Positions 26,052 through 35,899 of a DNA stretch of 40,708 nt are shown here, one piece after another. The DNA comes from Desulfovibrionales bacterium. GTDB lineage: Bacteria; Desulfobacterota; Desulfovibrionia; Desulfovibrionales; Desulfonatronaceae. The notes under the pieces are model-generated. The model was not told the origin of the DNA and ran no database searches. It worked only from the letters and a program-made list of their open reading frames with translations. Position 1 is the stretch's first letter; every line of letters starts with the position of its first letter. Both the position numbers and the translations under genes were made by a program. The stretch spans positions 1 to 40,708 of the forward strand of contig REDL01000035.1 of the NCBI GenBank assembly GCA_007693505.1, written 5' to 3'.

Positions 26052-26318
26052 ATGGCACATAAAAAAGCTGGAGGAAGCTCCAGAAACGGACGCGACAGCG
26101 CCGGGCAACGCCGCGGTGTAAAACGCTTCGGTGGACAGCGAGTTTTGGCCGGGAATATCCTTGTTCGTCAGCTGGGAACCAAATTCCACCCCGGAAAGAA
26201 TGTTGGCATGGGACGTGATTACACCCTCTTTGCGCTAACGGACGGTGTGGTCGAGTTTGAGCGATATCTTCGTCAGCGTAAGGTCAAGACCAGGATCAAT
26301 ATCGTCCCTGCTGGCTAG
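26052..26318 (+). CDS. rpmA: Ribosomal protein L27
   Basis: An 88-residue L27 protein with the N-terminus [15 protein letters not shown], which reaches the peptidyl transferase centre, and the [19 protein letters not shown] block. It has no N-terminal extension needing cleavage. A GGAGG site lies nine bases before the ATG. obgE, which usually follows directly, is 4.3 kb away here. Confidence 0.98.
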   Translation: MAHKKAGGSSRNGRDSAGQRRGVKRFGGQRVLAGNILVRQLGTKFHPGKNVGMGRDYTLFALTDGVVEFERYLRQRKVKTRINIVPAG

Positions 26319-26524
26319 CCACACCTTGCCGGGCTCCAGGTCCCGCGTTGCTGTTCCGCTTGTCTTTTACAAGAGACGCTACCGGGGAAGCTCATTGGGC
26401 AAAGGCTCGGGACTTCTTTTGCTTCGCTTGGTCGTGCGTTTTCGCACTGCCCCAGCAGGATGAGGAGCCACAGTTGAAAGCGACCACAAGATGAACGGCG
26501 CTCACGCGAACAGGGACCGAAAAG
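26319..26524 (+). other. Non-coding 3' region between rpmA and its terminator
   Basis: About 200 bases without a credible gene. Frames here are short and lack ribosome sites. The region is GC-rich up to the terminator at 26525 and could be an untranslated trailer or hold a small RNA, but I see no defined structure apart from that terminator. The following 115 bases to cheR are AT-rich. Confidence 0.5.
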
Positions 26525-26556
26525 GCGCGGACATTCTGATCCGCGCTTTTTTTTTT
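26525..26556 (+). terminator. Rho-independent terminator of rplU-rpmA
   Basis: A 7-bp GC-rich stem (GCGCGGA / TCCGCGC, 26525-26546, eight-base loop) is followed by ten T residues. It separates the ribosomal pair from the chemotaxis group. Confidence 0.9.
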
Positions 26557-26589
26557 AATTCTTTTCTTTTGTCGGGGTATTCGTTAGGC

Positions 26590-26618
26590 TTGACAGCAAA
26601 CAATATCCCCATGATTTC
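26590..26618 (+). promoter_or_regulatory. Candidate promoter for cheR group
   Basis: A perfect TTGACA box (26590-26595) stands in the AT-rich gap after the terminator; 17 bases later GATTTC is only a weak -10. The position upstream of cheR supports it, the -10 match does not. Confidence 0.3.
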
Positions 26619-26671
26619 GTCTTTTCTTTTCAATCATTGTCCGCTCATCTTCAATCCTTGAGAAAAGGAAA

Positions 26672-27550
26672 ATGGCAGCGAGCACACAGAGCACCTTGAA
26701 CCTGCGCCAATCTCCGCCTATCAGCGCCAAGGAATTCACTGAACTGCGTCAGTTCATCTATGACCTTTCCGGGATCGATATCCCGGAGCGGCGCAAATAC
26801 CTGCTTGAAAATCGTCTTGGCCCCCGCCTTTTGGAATTGGGGCTGCGTACGTACGGTGAGTATACGATGCTTCTGCGACGCGGTCCGAAAAAGGACGAGG
26901 AGCTGAAATTTTTCTTTTCCAAAATTACCACCAATGAGACAAGTTTTTTTCGGGACCTCAAACAACTTGACGTCTTTGAAAAACACGTGCTTCAAGATGT
27001 ATTGGCGGAACGAGGAAAGCTGGATGACAAGAACCTGCATATCTGGTCCGCCGGGTGTTCCTCCGGCGAGGAACCCTACACCCTGGGCATCATGTTGCAT
27101 GAGGCTCTGCGCATGTCCATTATCGGCTGGAAGGCGCGTATCACGGCCAACGATCTTTCACCGGACATGATCGCCAAAGCTCGGGAAGGATTGTACGGGG
27201 ATCATGCCTTGCGCACCACGCCCAAAGATATCGTCAATCGCTATTTTTTGAAGGAAACCGGTGGTTACAGGATTCATCCCAAAGTCAAGAAACTGGTTTC
27301 CCTTGGGTTGATCAACTTAAATGACAAGCTGGCCATGAAGCGCGTTCCGCGGTCGCACATCATTTTTTGCCGCAACGTGATCATCTATTTCGACGATGCC
27401 ATGAAGCAGAAAGTCATCGCAGGGTTTTACGACAATCTCTTGCCTGGGGGATATCTTGTGCTTGGACACTCCGAAACCATTCACAAACATTCTCTCGCCT
27501 TCAAGCCCCTGATCAAGCCGGGGGGGATCGTCTATAGAAAGGAAGCGTAA
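26672..27550 (+). CDS. cheR: Chemotaxis protein methyltransferase CheR
   Basis: A 292-residue SAM-dependent methyltransferase that methylates glutamates of chemoreceptors. It has an N-terminal helical domain, TTNETSFFRD (86-95), the SAM-binding element WSAGCSSGEEPYTL (125-138) and IIFCRNVIIYFD with the helix after it near 230-242. It has no C-terminal pentapeptide-binding TPR. No cheB or receptor gene is near; the next genes are an HDOD protein and cheX. Confidence 0.95.
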   Translation: MAASTQSTLNLRQSPPISAKEFTELRQFIYDLSGIDIPERRKYLLENRLGPRLLELGLRTYGEYTMLLRRGPKKDEELKFFFSKITTNETSFFRDLKQLDVFEKHVLQDVLAERGKLDDKNLHIWSAGCSSGEEPYTLGIMLHEALRMSIIGWKARITANDLSPDMIAKAREGLYGDHALRTTPKDIVNRYFLKETGGYRIHPKVKKLVSLGLINLNDKLAMKRVPRSHIIFCRNVIIYFDDAMKQKVIAGFYDNLLPGGYLVLGHSETIHKHSLAFKPLIKPGGIVYRKEA

Positions 27551-27590
27551 TGCGTGTCGTCTGGAGTTCTTACCGTAACGGAGGTTGGAT

Positions 27591-28808
27591 GTGATCAGAG
27601 TCTGCACGGAATATCTCCTTCCTGGCATGATTTTGGCCAAAAAGATTCCCGGTGTGGACGGTGGCACCTTTCTGGAATCCGGAGTTCAACTCGGCGAGAA
27701 ACAGATCGACCTGCTCAAGGAATTCGGGCCTATCGCAGTGTTTGTTCGTTTGCCGGTGGAGATGGACATCGAGACCGAGACGGTTCGTCAAGCGGAGCGC
27801 CATGTCCGGAATTTTTTTATGTATGTTGATCCCGACCATGAGGCATTCCGAGAGCTGTTTTCCATTGCCGTGACGCGAACGGCGCAGGCTCTGCGTGGGG
27901 ACTGGGAGATGCCCTGCGAAAGTGCTTTGCGGGCAAAAAATGTTGAGCACCTGTCCGACGTGTTCATCAAGGACGTGGGAACTGCTGAACAGCTCGTCCG
28001 GCATGAAGTCGGCCTGGCCTCTTTCCCGGATATCTATTTCAAGATTCGTGAGGTTTTGGATAATCCCAAAAGTTCGGCGCGGGATATTGCAGAAGTGGTG
28101 AACACCGACGTTGGGTTTTCGGCCAAGCTGCTTAAGCTGGTAAACAGCCCGTTCTTTGGCTTTACCGCCACCATTGATTCCGTCGCCCGGGCAGTCTCGC
28201 TGGTCGGGGTCCAGGAAATTTCAACTCTGGCCTTGGGGATTTCAACAATTAACTATTTTAAGAATATCCCTCCAGAATTGATGGATATGCGGACGTTTTG
28301 GCGTCATTCCCTGCGCTGTGCCGTTTTCGCCAAGCTGATTGCCACGACGTTACATTTCCCGTCTGAGCGACATTTCACAGCCGGATTGTTGCACGATGTC
28401 GGACGGCTGATTATTTTCAAGAACATGGCGTACGCTTCGGTGGAAGCCCTGCTGCTCGCCCGTGCCGACATGATTCCCCAGGTTGAAGCCGAAACCACGA
28501 TTTTGGAGTATAACCATGCCGATGTTGGAGACCTCCTCCTGGCGGAATGGGGGTTCCCACCGGCGTTGAAAGACCTCATCGCCAACCACCATGCACCGGA
28601 ACATGCGGCATCCAGAAAGGAGGCTGTGGTCATTCAACTCGCTGATATCATGGCTAACGTTGCCGAGATCTCCGCTGGAGGGTTGTACGCGCTTCCTGGG
28701 ATGACCCAGGATGACTGGCGACTTTTGGGCTTGGACCAACAACATCTTTCCAGGTTGATGGATCTTCACGATGCCCACTTTGAGGAGATCACGGCCGCGT
28801 TACTGTAG
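27591..28808 (+). CDS. HDOD-domain signalling protein
   Basis: A 405-residue protein. The N-terminal third (1-130) is not recognised but includes LEFG...VFVRLPVEM-type strands. The HDOD domain spans about 150-350, with FPDIYFKIREVLDNP, VNTDVGFSAKLLKLVNSPFFG, ISTLALGIS and GLLHDVGRLI, where the HD pair His-Asp is kept, followed by LLLAEWGFPPAL and IANHH. HDOD proteins are output modules in motility and signalling. I start at GTG 27591, six bases after GGAGG; a TTG two codons earlier lies too close to that site. It sits between cheR and cheX, so a chemotaxis role is likely. Confidence 0.87.
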   Translation: MIRVCTEYLLPGMILAKKIPGVDGGTFLESGVQLGEKQIDLLKEFGPIAVFVRLPVEMDIETETVRQAERHVRNFFMYVDPDHEAFRELFSIAVTRTAQALRGDWEMPCESALRAKNVEHLSDVFIKDVGTAEQLVRHEVGLASFPDIYFKIREVLDNPKSSARDIAEVVNTDVGFSAKLLKLVNSPFFGFTATIDSVARAVSLVGVQEISTLALGISTINYFKNIPPELMDMRTFWRHSLRCAVFAKLIATTLHFPSERHFTAGLLHDVGRLIIFKNMAYASVEALLLARADMIPQVEAETTILEYNHADVGDLLLAEWGFPPALKDLIANHHAPEHAASRKEAVVIQLADIMANVAEISAGGLYALPGMTQDDWRLLGLDQQHLSRLMDLHDAHFEEITAALL

Positions 28809-28833
28809 GTGATGTGATCGTGTGCGGTGATTC

Positions 28834-29325
28834 ATGGCTCTGCGCTACGATGTTACTTTCATCAACCCGTTTTTGGATGCGGTTGTCGGGGTCTTGGGAA
28901 TGATGGCTGCGGTTGAGGTCACGCCAGGCAAGCCATACATAAACCGCAAGCGTTCCGCTGTGGGCGATGTCACCGGAACCATCGGTATTTCCGGGACGGC
29001 TGAGGGTGTCATGTCCCTGACATTGGACGAGGCGGTCATCCTGCGGATCGTCAACAACATGCTGGCTGAGAGCTACACGGAGATCAACGATGAAATCGCT
29101 GATGCCGTGGGCGAACTGACGAACATGATTGCCGGGCAAGCCCGGCAGGACCTGGCCAAGCAGGGCATGCCCCTCACATCCTCCACCCCGACGGTGATTA
29201 TCGGTAAAGGGCACCAGATCAGTCATATCACCACATCTCCGATCCTGGCCATCCCGTTTACGACCAACGAAGGTGCGTTGGTCGTTGAGGTCTCCTTCGA
29301 TTCCTCCGAGATTGGCTCCCTTTGA
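28834..29325 (+). CDS. cheX: CheX-type CheY-P phosphatase
   Basis: A 163-residue CheX-family protein with the catalytic E-x-x-N pair, Glu94 and Asn97, in AVGELTNMIAGQAR. The N-terminus FINPFLDAVVGVL and the mid-strand ISGTAEGVMSLTLDE also fit. CheX removes phosphate from CheY-P in bacteria lacking CheZ; cheY is encoded at 10784-11164 in this window. It follows the HDOD gene by 25 bases. Confidence 0.92.
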   Translation: MALRYDVTFINPFLDAVVGVLGMMAAVEVTPGKPYINRKRSAVGDVTGTIGISGTAEGVMSLTLDEAVILRIVNNMLAESYTEINDEIADAVGELTNMIAGQARQDLAKQGMPLTSSTPTVIIGKGHQISHITTSPILAIPFTTNEGALVVEVSFDSSEIGSL

Positions 29326-29627
29326 ATTCCGCATCCGCGTTCTTCGATTCCGCTATCAGCTCTGAGCAACCAGAATTTTTCGGTCCATCCACTGTGCTGA
29401 CCATCAAGTGCTCGGGTTGCAAAACCAAGCTGTGGAAATACAAAAAAATTGGTCCAGGCAAGGTCTTGCGCTGCCATAAGACGAGGATCAGCAAGCGCTT
29501 CGAGGTCTTGGAGCGGAATGGGATGTTGCTCTGCCCCTGCGGCCGAGAGATAGCCTCGGACATGGGCCGTTTCTACAAGATGTATCCGGAGGCGTTCCTG
29601 CATACCGGAACAAAAGACACGACCTGA
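29322..29627 (+). CDS. Small zinc-ribbon-like protein
   Basis: A 101-residue protein with six cysteines in three groups: CSGC, a single Cys in LRCHK and CPC in LLCPCGREI. The element KLWKYKKIGPGKVLRC with later ISKRFEV resembles small zinc-ribbon proteins seen in Desulfovibrio relatives. The frame starts at a TTG overlapping the cheX stop (TTGA). A GTG at 29394, just before LTIKCSGC, is a likely alternative because the first 24 residues look unconserved. Function unknown. Confidence 0.72.
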   Translation: MNSASAFFDSAISSEQPEFFGPSTVLTIKCSGCKTKLWKYKKIGPGKVLRCHKTRISKRFEVLERNGMLLCPCGREIASDMGRFYKMYPEAFLHTGTKDTT

Positions 29628-29655
29628 AGCCATAACCCGCTGTCGACTCTCCGAT

Positions 29656-32469
<2,814 letters not shown>

Positions 32470-32497
32470 AGGGGGTGACCGGGGCGTGTTTCCACTG

Positions 32498-33097
32498 TCA
32501 ATGTGGGCAGAGCGGGGCAATGGCCGAGCAATGCAGCAGACGTTCCATGACCTCGGCCAGCGGAAGCCCGACCACATTGGTATAGGAACCCTCAATCCGC
32601 TCCACCAAAAGGGCGGCCCGTTCCTGGATGCCGTAAGCCCCGGCTTTGTCCATGGGCTCTTCTGTGGCCACATACGCGGCCAGGACATCCGGCCCGAACC
32701 GGCGCATCCACACCCGGGTTGTCACGGCGAATTCCTGGTGCTGCTCCCTGGGAAACCGCAAGGTGCACCCTGTGATGACCGCATGTTCCCGCCCGGCCAG
32801 CCGTTCCAGCATGGTCAGGGCCATGGCCTGATCCACCGGCTTGCCCAGCACGTCCCCGTCCAAGGCAACAATGGTGTCCGCGGCCAGCACAACGGCCTCT
32901 GGATGCAAGGCAGCCACTTCCCATGCCTTGGCCCGGGCTGCGGTGAGCGCGAACTGCGCCGGGTCGGTTCCAGTGAGATACGTCGGCTCCGGGGTCACGG
33001 CCGGGTGCACGCGAAACGTCAACCCCAGCCCGGCCAGCAACTCTCGCCGTCGCGGTGACCCGGAAGCCAGGACCAGTGGGGCCAGATTGTGGAACAT
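32498..33097 (-). CDS. maf: Maf-family nucleotide pyrophosphatase
   Basis: A 199-residue Maf protein with LASGSPRRRELL at the N-terminus, VLAADTIVALDG in the middle and ERIEGSYTNVVGLPL near the end. Maf enzymes hydrolyse dTTP, UTP or modified NTPs as house-cleaning. ATG 33097 gives the normal family length; starts at 33139 or 33169 would overlap lpd and add unlike residues. It is the last gene of the minus-strand run and ends 28 bases from the convergent nitroreductase. Confidence 0.93.
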   Translation of the reverse strand: MFHNLAPLVLASGSPRRRELLAGLGLTFRVHPAVTPEPTYLTGTDPAQFALTAARAKAWEVAALHPEAVVLAADTIVALDGDVLGKPVDQAMALTMLERLAGREHAVITGCTLRFPREQHQEFAVTTRVWMRRFGPDVLAAYVATEEPMDKAGAYGIQERAALLVERIEGSYTNVVGLPLAEVMERLLHCSAIAPLCPH

Positions 33098-33128
33098 GGC
33101 CTGTTGTTGGGCACTGTAGCGACAGGAG

Positions 33129-34496
33129 CTATGTGGCATCAGCCAGCAGGGCCTGTCGTAAGGATTCATCCAGTGTCGGGTGGGCGAAGATCAGGCTTTC
33201 GGCCTGCTCCCTGGTCCAGCCCTGGTTGACCATGATCGTGGCCGTTGTGACCAGGTGCAGCACGCCGTGCCCCACGGCGCTGATGCCGATCACCGTACTT
33301 CCGCTCCAGAGCACCTTGACCAGGCCGTGAGGGGCTGCCGCGGCCTGGGCCACCGGGTTGGCGGCCAGTTGGGCTTTTGATTCCCTGCAGTCCATGCCCT
33401 GGCTGCGTGCTTCCTGGATTGTCGGTCCGACCCGGAAAACCTCCGGATCGCCGTAGATACAAAATGGAACGGCTCCGGGGATATACGGGCCGGAAACCAC
33501 CCCGGCCGCATGCCGGGCCGCGAACCGGCCTTGATCTTCGGCGGCATGGGCCAGCAGAGTCCGGCCGTTGCAGTCGCCTACAGCAGCAATGCGGTCGCCA
33601 AGCATCAGGTTGGCATCGGTGCGCAGTGTACCGTCCTCAGGAGATATTCCGGCCAGTTCCAGGCCGGAAAGGTGATTGTTCGGTCTGCGGCCGACAGCCA
33701 CCAGCACCTTGTCCACGATCAACTCGTCATCCGGTGCATTGTCCAGGTGGACCTGCATCTGCCCGTTCATTCGCTCCAGGGCGGTAACCGCCACCTCGGT
33801 TCGGGTGCGTACACCTTGGCGTTTGAGAATGGATGCCAGCTGGGCGCAGATCTCCGGATCCTCGGAAGGGGCAATTCGATCCGCGGCCTCGATCAAGGTG
33901 ACGGAAGCGCCCATGCGTTGGTAGAACTGGGCCATTTCCACGCCAATGGCTCCGGCTCCGATAACGGCCAATGACTCCGGAATGGTCGCCATGTCCAGAG
34001 CGTGGTCAGAGTTGAGTACGCCCTCGCCGTCCGGAGCCAGGTGCTTTGGCCAAGCCGGGGAGGAACCCAGGGCCAGGATCAGGCGCTGGAAGTCGATGCG
34101 CAGCTCGGATGCGTCCGTGGTATGGATGAGCACTTGGGTCGGTCCGCAAAGTTCGGCCACGCCGGCAATCAGGCGGACCCTGGCGGCCCCAAGAGTCTTG
34201 GCCATGGACTGTCGCGTGGCGGTCAGCAAAGACGACTTGCGCTTTTGCAGGGCGGCCATGTCCACGGTAAAGTTGCCTTGGCCCAAGCGCAGACGGGACT
34301 GGGCCGCCATGGCGATGAGCGGGGCCGTTGCACCGAGAAAGAGTTTGGTGGGAATGCAGCCCCAGTTCAGGCAGGTTCCTCCCAGCAGGTTTTTTTCCAC
34401 CAGCGCGGTGGACTTGCCCAGGGCCGCGGCCTCCAGGGCCGCGGCGTAGCCTGCGGGCCCCCCGCCGATTACCAGAATCTCATAGGACTGTGTCAT
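33129..34496 (-). CDS. lpdA: Dihydrolipoyl dehydrogenase
   Basis: A 455-residue FAD-dependent disulfide oxidoreductase: FAD-binding GGGPAGYAAA, redox-active GGTCLNWGCIPTK (Cys42, Cys47), NAD-binding GAGAIGVEMAQF, and the C-terminal HPTLDES with the catalytic His-Glu pair. It reoxidises dihydrolipoamide of 2-oxoacid dehydrogenase or glycine-cleavage complexes. Start ATG 34496 has GGAGA five bases upstream. No E1, E2 or glycine-cleavage gene is adjacent, so its partner is unclear. Confidence 0.93.
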   Translation of the reverse strand: MTQSYEILVIGGGPAGYAAALEAAALGKSTALVEKNLLGGTCLNWGCIPTKLFLGATAPLIAMAAQSRLRLGQGNFTVDMAALQKRKSSLLTATRQSMAKTLGAARVRLIAGVAELCGPTQVLIHTTDASELRIDFQRLILALGSSPAWPKHLAPDGEGVLNSDHALDMATIPESLAVIGAGAIGVEMAQFYQRMGASVTLIEAADRIAPSEDPEICAQLASILKRQGVRTRTEVAVTALERMNGQMQVHLDNAPDDELIVDKVLVAVGRRPNNHLSGLELAGISPEDGTLRTDANLMLGDRIAAVGDCNGRTLLAHAAEDQGRFAARHAAGVVSGPYIPGAVPFCIYGDPEVFRVGPTIQEARSQGMDCRESKAQLAANPVAQAAAAPHGLVKVLWSGSTVIGISAVGHGVLHLVTTATIMVNQGWTREQAESLIFAHPTLDESLRQALLADAT

Positions 34497-34523
34497 GCAA
34501 ATCTCCACGTTTTCGTGGTCGGC

Positions 34524-35576
34524 TCACACCTGAAAAAAGTCACGATACCACTCCACGAAGCGCTGAATTCCCACCTGCACCGGGGTGTTCGGCCGATAGC
34601 CCAGGTCGTGCTCCAGGTCCGTGGTGTCCGCCCAGGTGGCCGGGACGTCGCCGGGCTGGAGGGGCAGGAAATTCTTTTGCGCTTTTTTGCCTAGCGCATC
34701 CTCCAACGCTTCAATAAACTGAATCAGCTCGACCTTGTCGGAGTTGCCAATGTTGTAGACCTTCCAGGGGGCCGGGGACGAGGACGGATCCGGGGACCTG
34801 CCGTTCCATGCGGGGTTGCCCGCCGGAGCATGGTCAATGACCCGCAACACGCCCTCCACGATGTCGTCCACGTAGGTGAAGTCGCGCTGCATTTTGCCGT
34901 GGTTGAAGACGGCGATGGGGCGATCCTCAAGAATGGCCTTGGTAAAGAGGAACAGGGCCATGTCCGGTCTGCCCCAGGGGCCGTACACGGTGAAGAATCG
35001 CAGGCCAGTGGTAGGGATGTTGTACAGGTAGCTGTAGGTGTGGGCCATCAGCTCGTTGGATTTTTTGCTCGCGGCATAGAGGCTGATGGGATGGTCCACA
35101 TTGTGGCGCACGGAAAAGGGCATGTCCTCGTTCAGGCCGTAGACCGAGGAACTGGATGCGTAGGCAAAATGGTTGACGGGGTGGTGGCGACAGGCTTCCA
35201 GCAGGTTCAAAAAGGCCACGAAGTTGCTTTGCATGTAGGCGTGGGGGTTGGTCAGGCTGTAGCGTACCCCGGCCTGGGCTGCGTAGTGCATCACCTGTTC
35301 GAATTTCTCCCGGGCGAACAGATCCATCACTCTTTTTCCGTCCTCCAGATCCATGCGCACAAAGCGGTAACCAGGGTGGATCGTGCTCTGGATCATCCGG
35401 TTCCCGGCAACGTCGGCTTCCGTGATGCCCGAATGGGCGAGTCGGCCATATTTGACCCGGACGTTGTAGTAATCGTTGACATTGTCCAGGCCCACCACCT
35501 CATGGCCCTGCTCCAGCAGGCGCAGAACGGTATGAAAGCCGATAAACCCGGCGGCGCCGGTGATCAGTATTTTCAT
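34524..35576 (-). CDS. NAD-dependent UDP-sugar epimerase (UDP-glucuronate 4-epimerase-like)
   Basis: A 350-residue SDR epimerase with the N-terminal Rossmann motif GAAGFIG, active-site Ser and Tyr-xxx-Lys in YASSSSVYG and YAASKKSNE, and PTTGLRFFTVYGPWGRPDMALF. The combination of GRPDMALFLFTKAI with NVNDYYNVRVK near the start is typical of UDP-glucuronate 4-epimerases, which make UDP-galacturonate for surface polysaccharide. ATG 35576 is preferred over upstream codons; GGAG lies seven bases before it. It starts an operon with lpd and maf on the minus strand. Confidence 0.93.
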   Translation of the reverse strand: MKILITGAAGFIGFHTVLRLLEQGHEVVGLDNVNDYYNVRVKYGRLAHSGITEADVAGNRMIQSTIHPGYRFVRMDLEDGKRVMDLFAREKFEQVMHYAAQAGVRYSLTNPHAYMQSNFVAFLNLLEACRHHPVNHFAYASSSSVYGLNEDMPFSVRHNVDHPISLYAASKKSNELMAHTYSYLYNIPTTGLRFFTVYGPWGRPDMALFLFTKAILEDRPIAVFNHGKMQRDFTYVDDIVEGVLRVIDHAPAGNPAWNGRSPDPSSSPAPWKVYNIGNSDKVELIQFIEALEDALGKKAQKNFLPLQPGDVPATWADTTDLEHDLGYRPNTPVQVGIQRFVEWYRDFFQV

Positions 35577-35684
35577 GAGTATTCTCCAGGGATTCGTTGA
35601 GATGGGGCAAGACAGCCGTGTGAACCTATCCGCTCTCGGGTTCGCTGTCATCCCCCGAGGAAAGGGGATGGCGGGCGAATCCGT

Positions 35685-35802
35685 TTTCATCGAAATCGCA
35701 ATCGCAATCGAAATCGGAGAATGTCGCGCATCATCCCGTGATAACCTCATTTTCCTGGAAATGTTTTCGATTTCGATCACGATTTCGATTTCGATGCCGA
35801 TT
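35685..35802. repeat. Inverted pair of degenerate hexanucleotide tandem repeats (CGAAAT/ATTTCG)
   Basis: The left arm (35690-35719) is a run of TCGAAA/TCGCAA units; the right arm (35765-35802) is a run of TTTCGA/TCACGA units. The left arm is the reverse complement of the right over about 27 bases with three or four mismatches, and about 45 bases separate them. The arrangement can form a long hairpin between the divergent epimerase and topA genes. A separate small palindrome CATCCCC-N8-GGGGATG lies just left of it at about 35650-35670. The frames that cross it are low-complexity artefacts. Confidence 0.7.
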
Positions 35803-35899
35803 CAGACAACGGGTGGGGAGCGAGTACAAGTCCGCCCGGGAAAGGGGCTGGCGGGGGACTTGCCATGGGGCCGAGGGATGGGTATTTGTCCTGCGCATT

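Noticed and set aside
35738-35899. In-frame N-terminal extension of topoisomerase I through the hexanucleotide repeats
   Set aside because: The extension encodes Phe-Arg repeats created by the repeat DNA, and conserved TopA sequence starts at the ATG at 35900.
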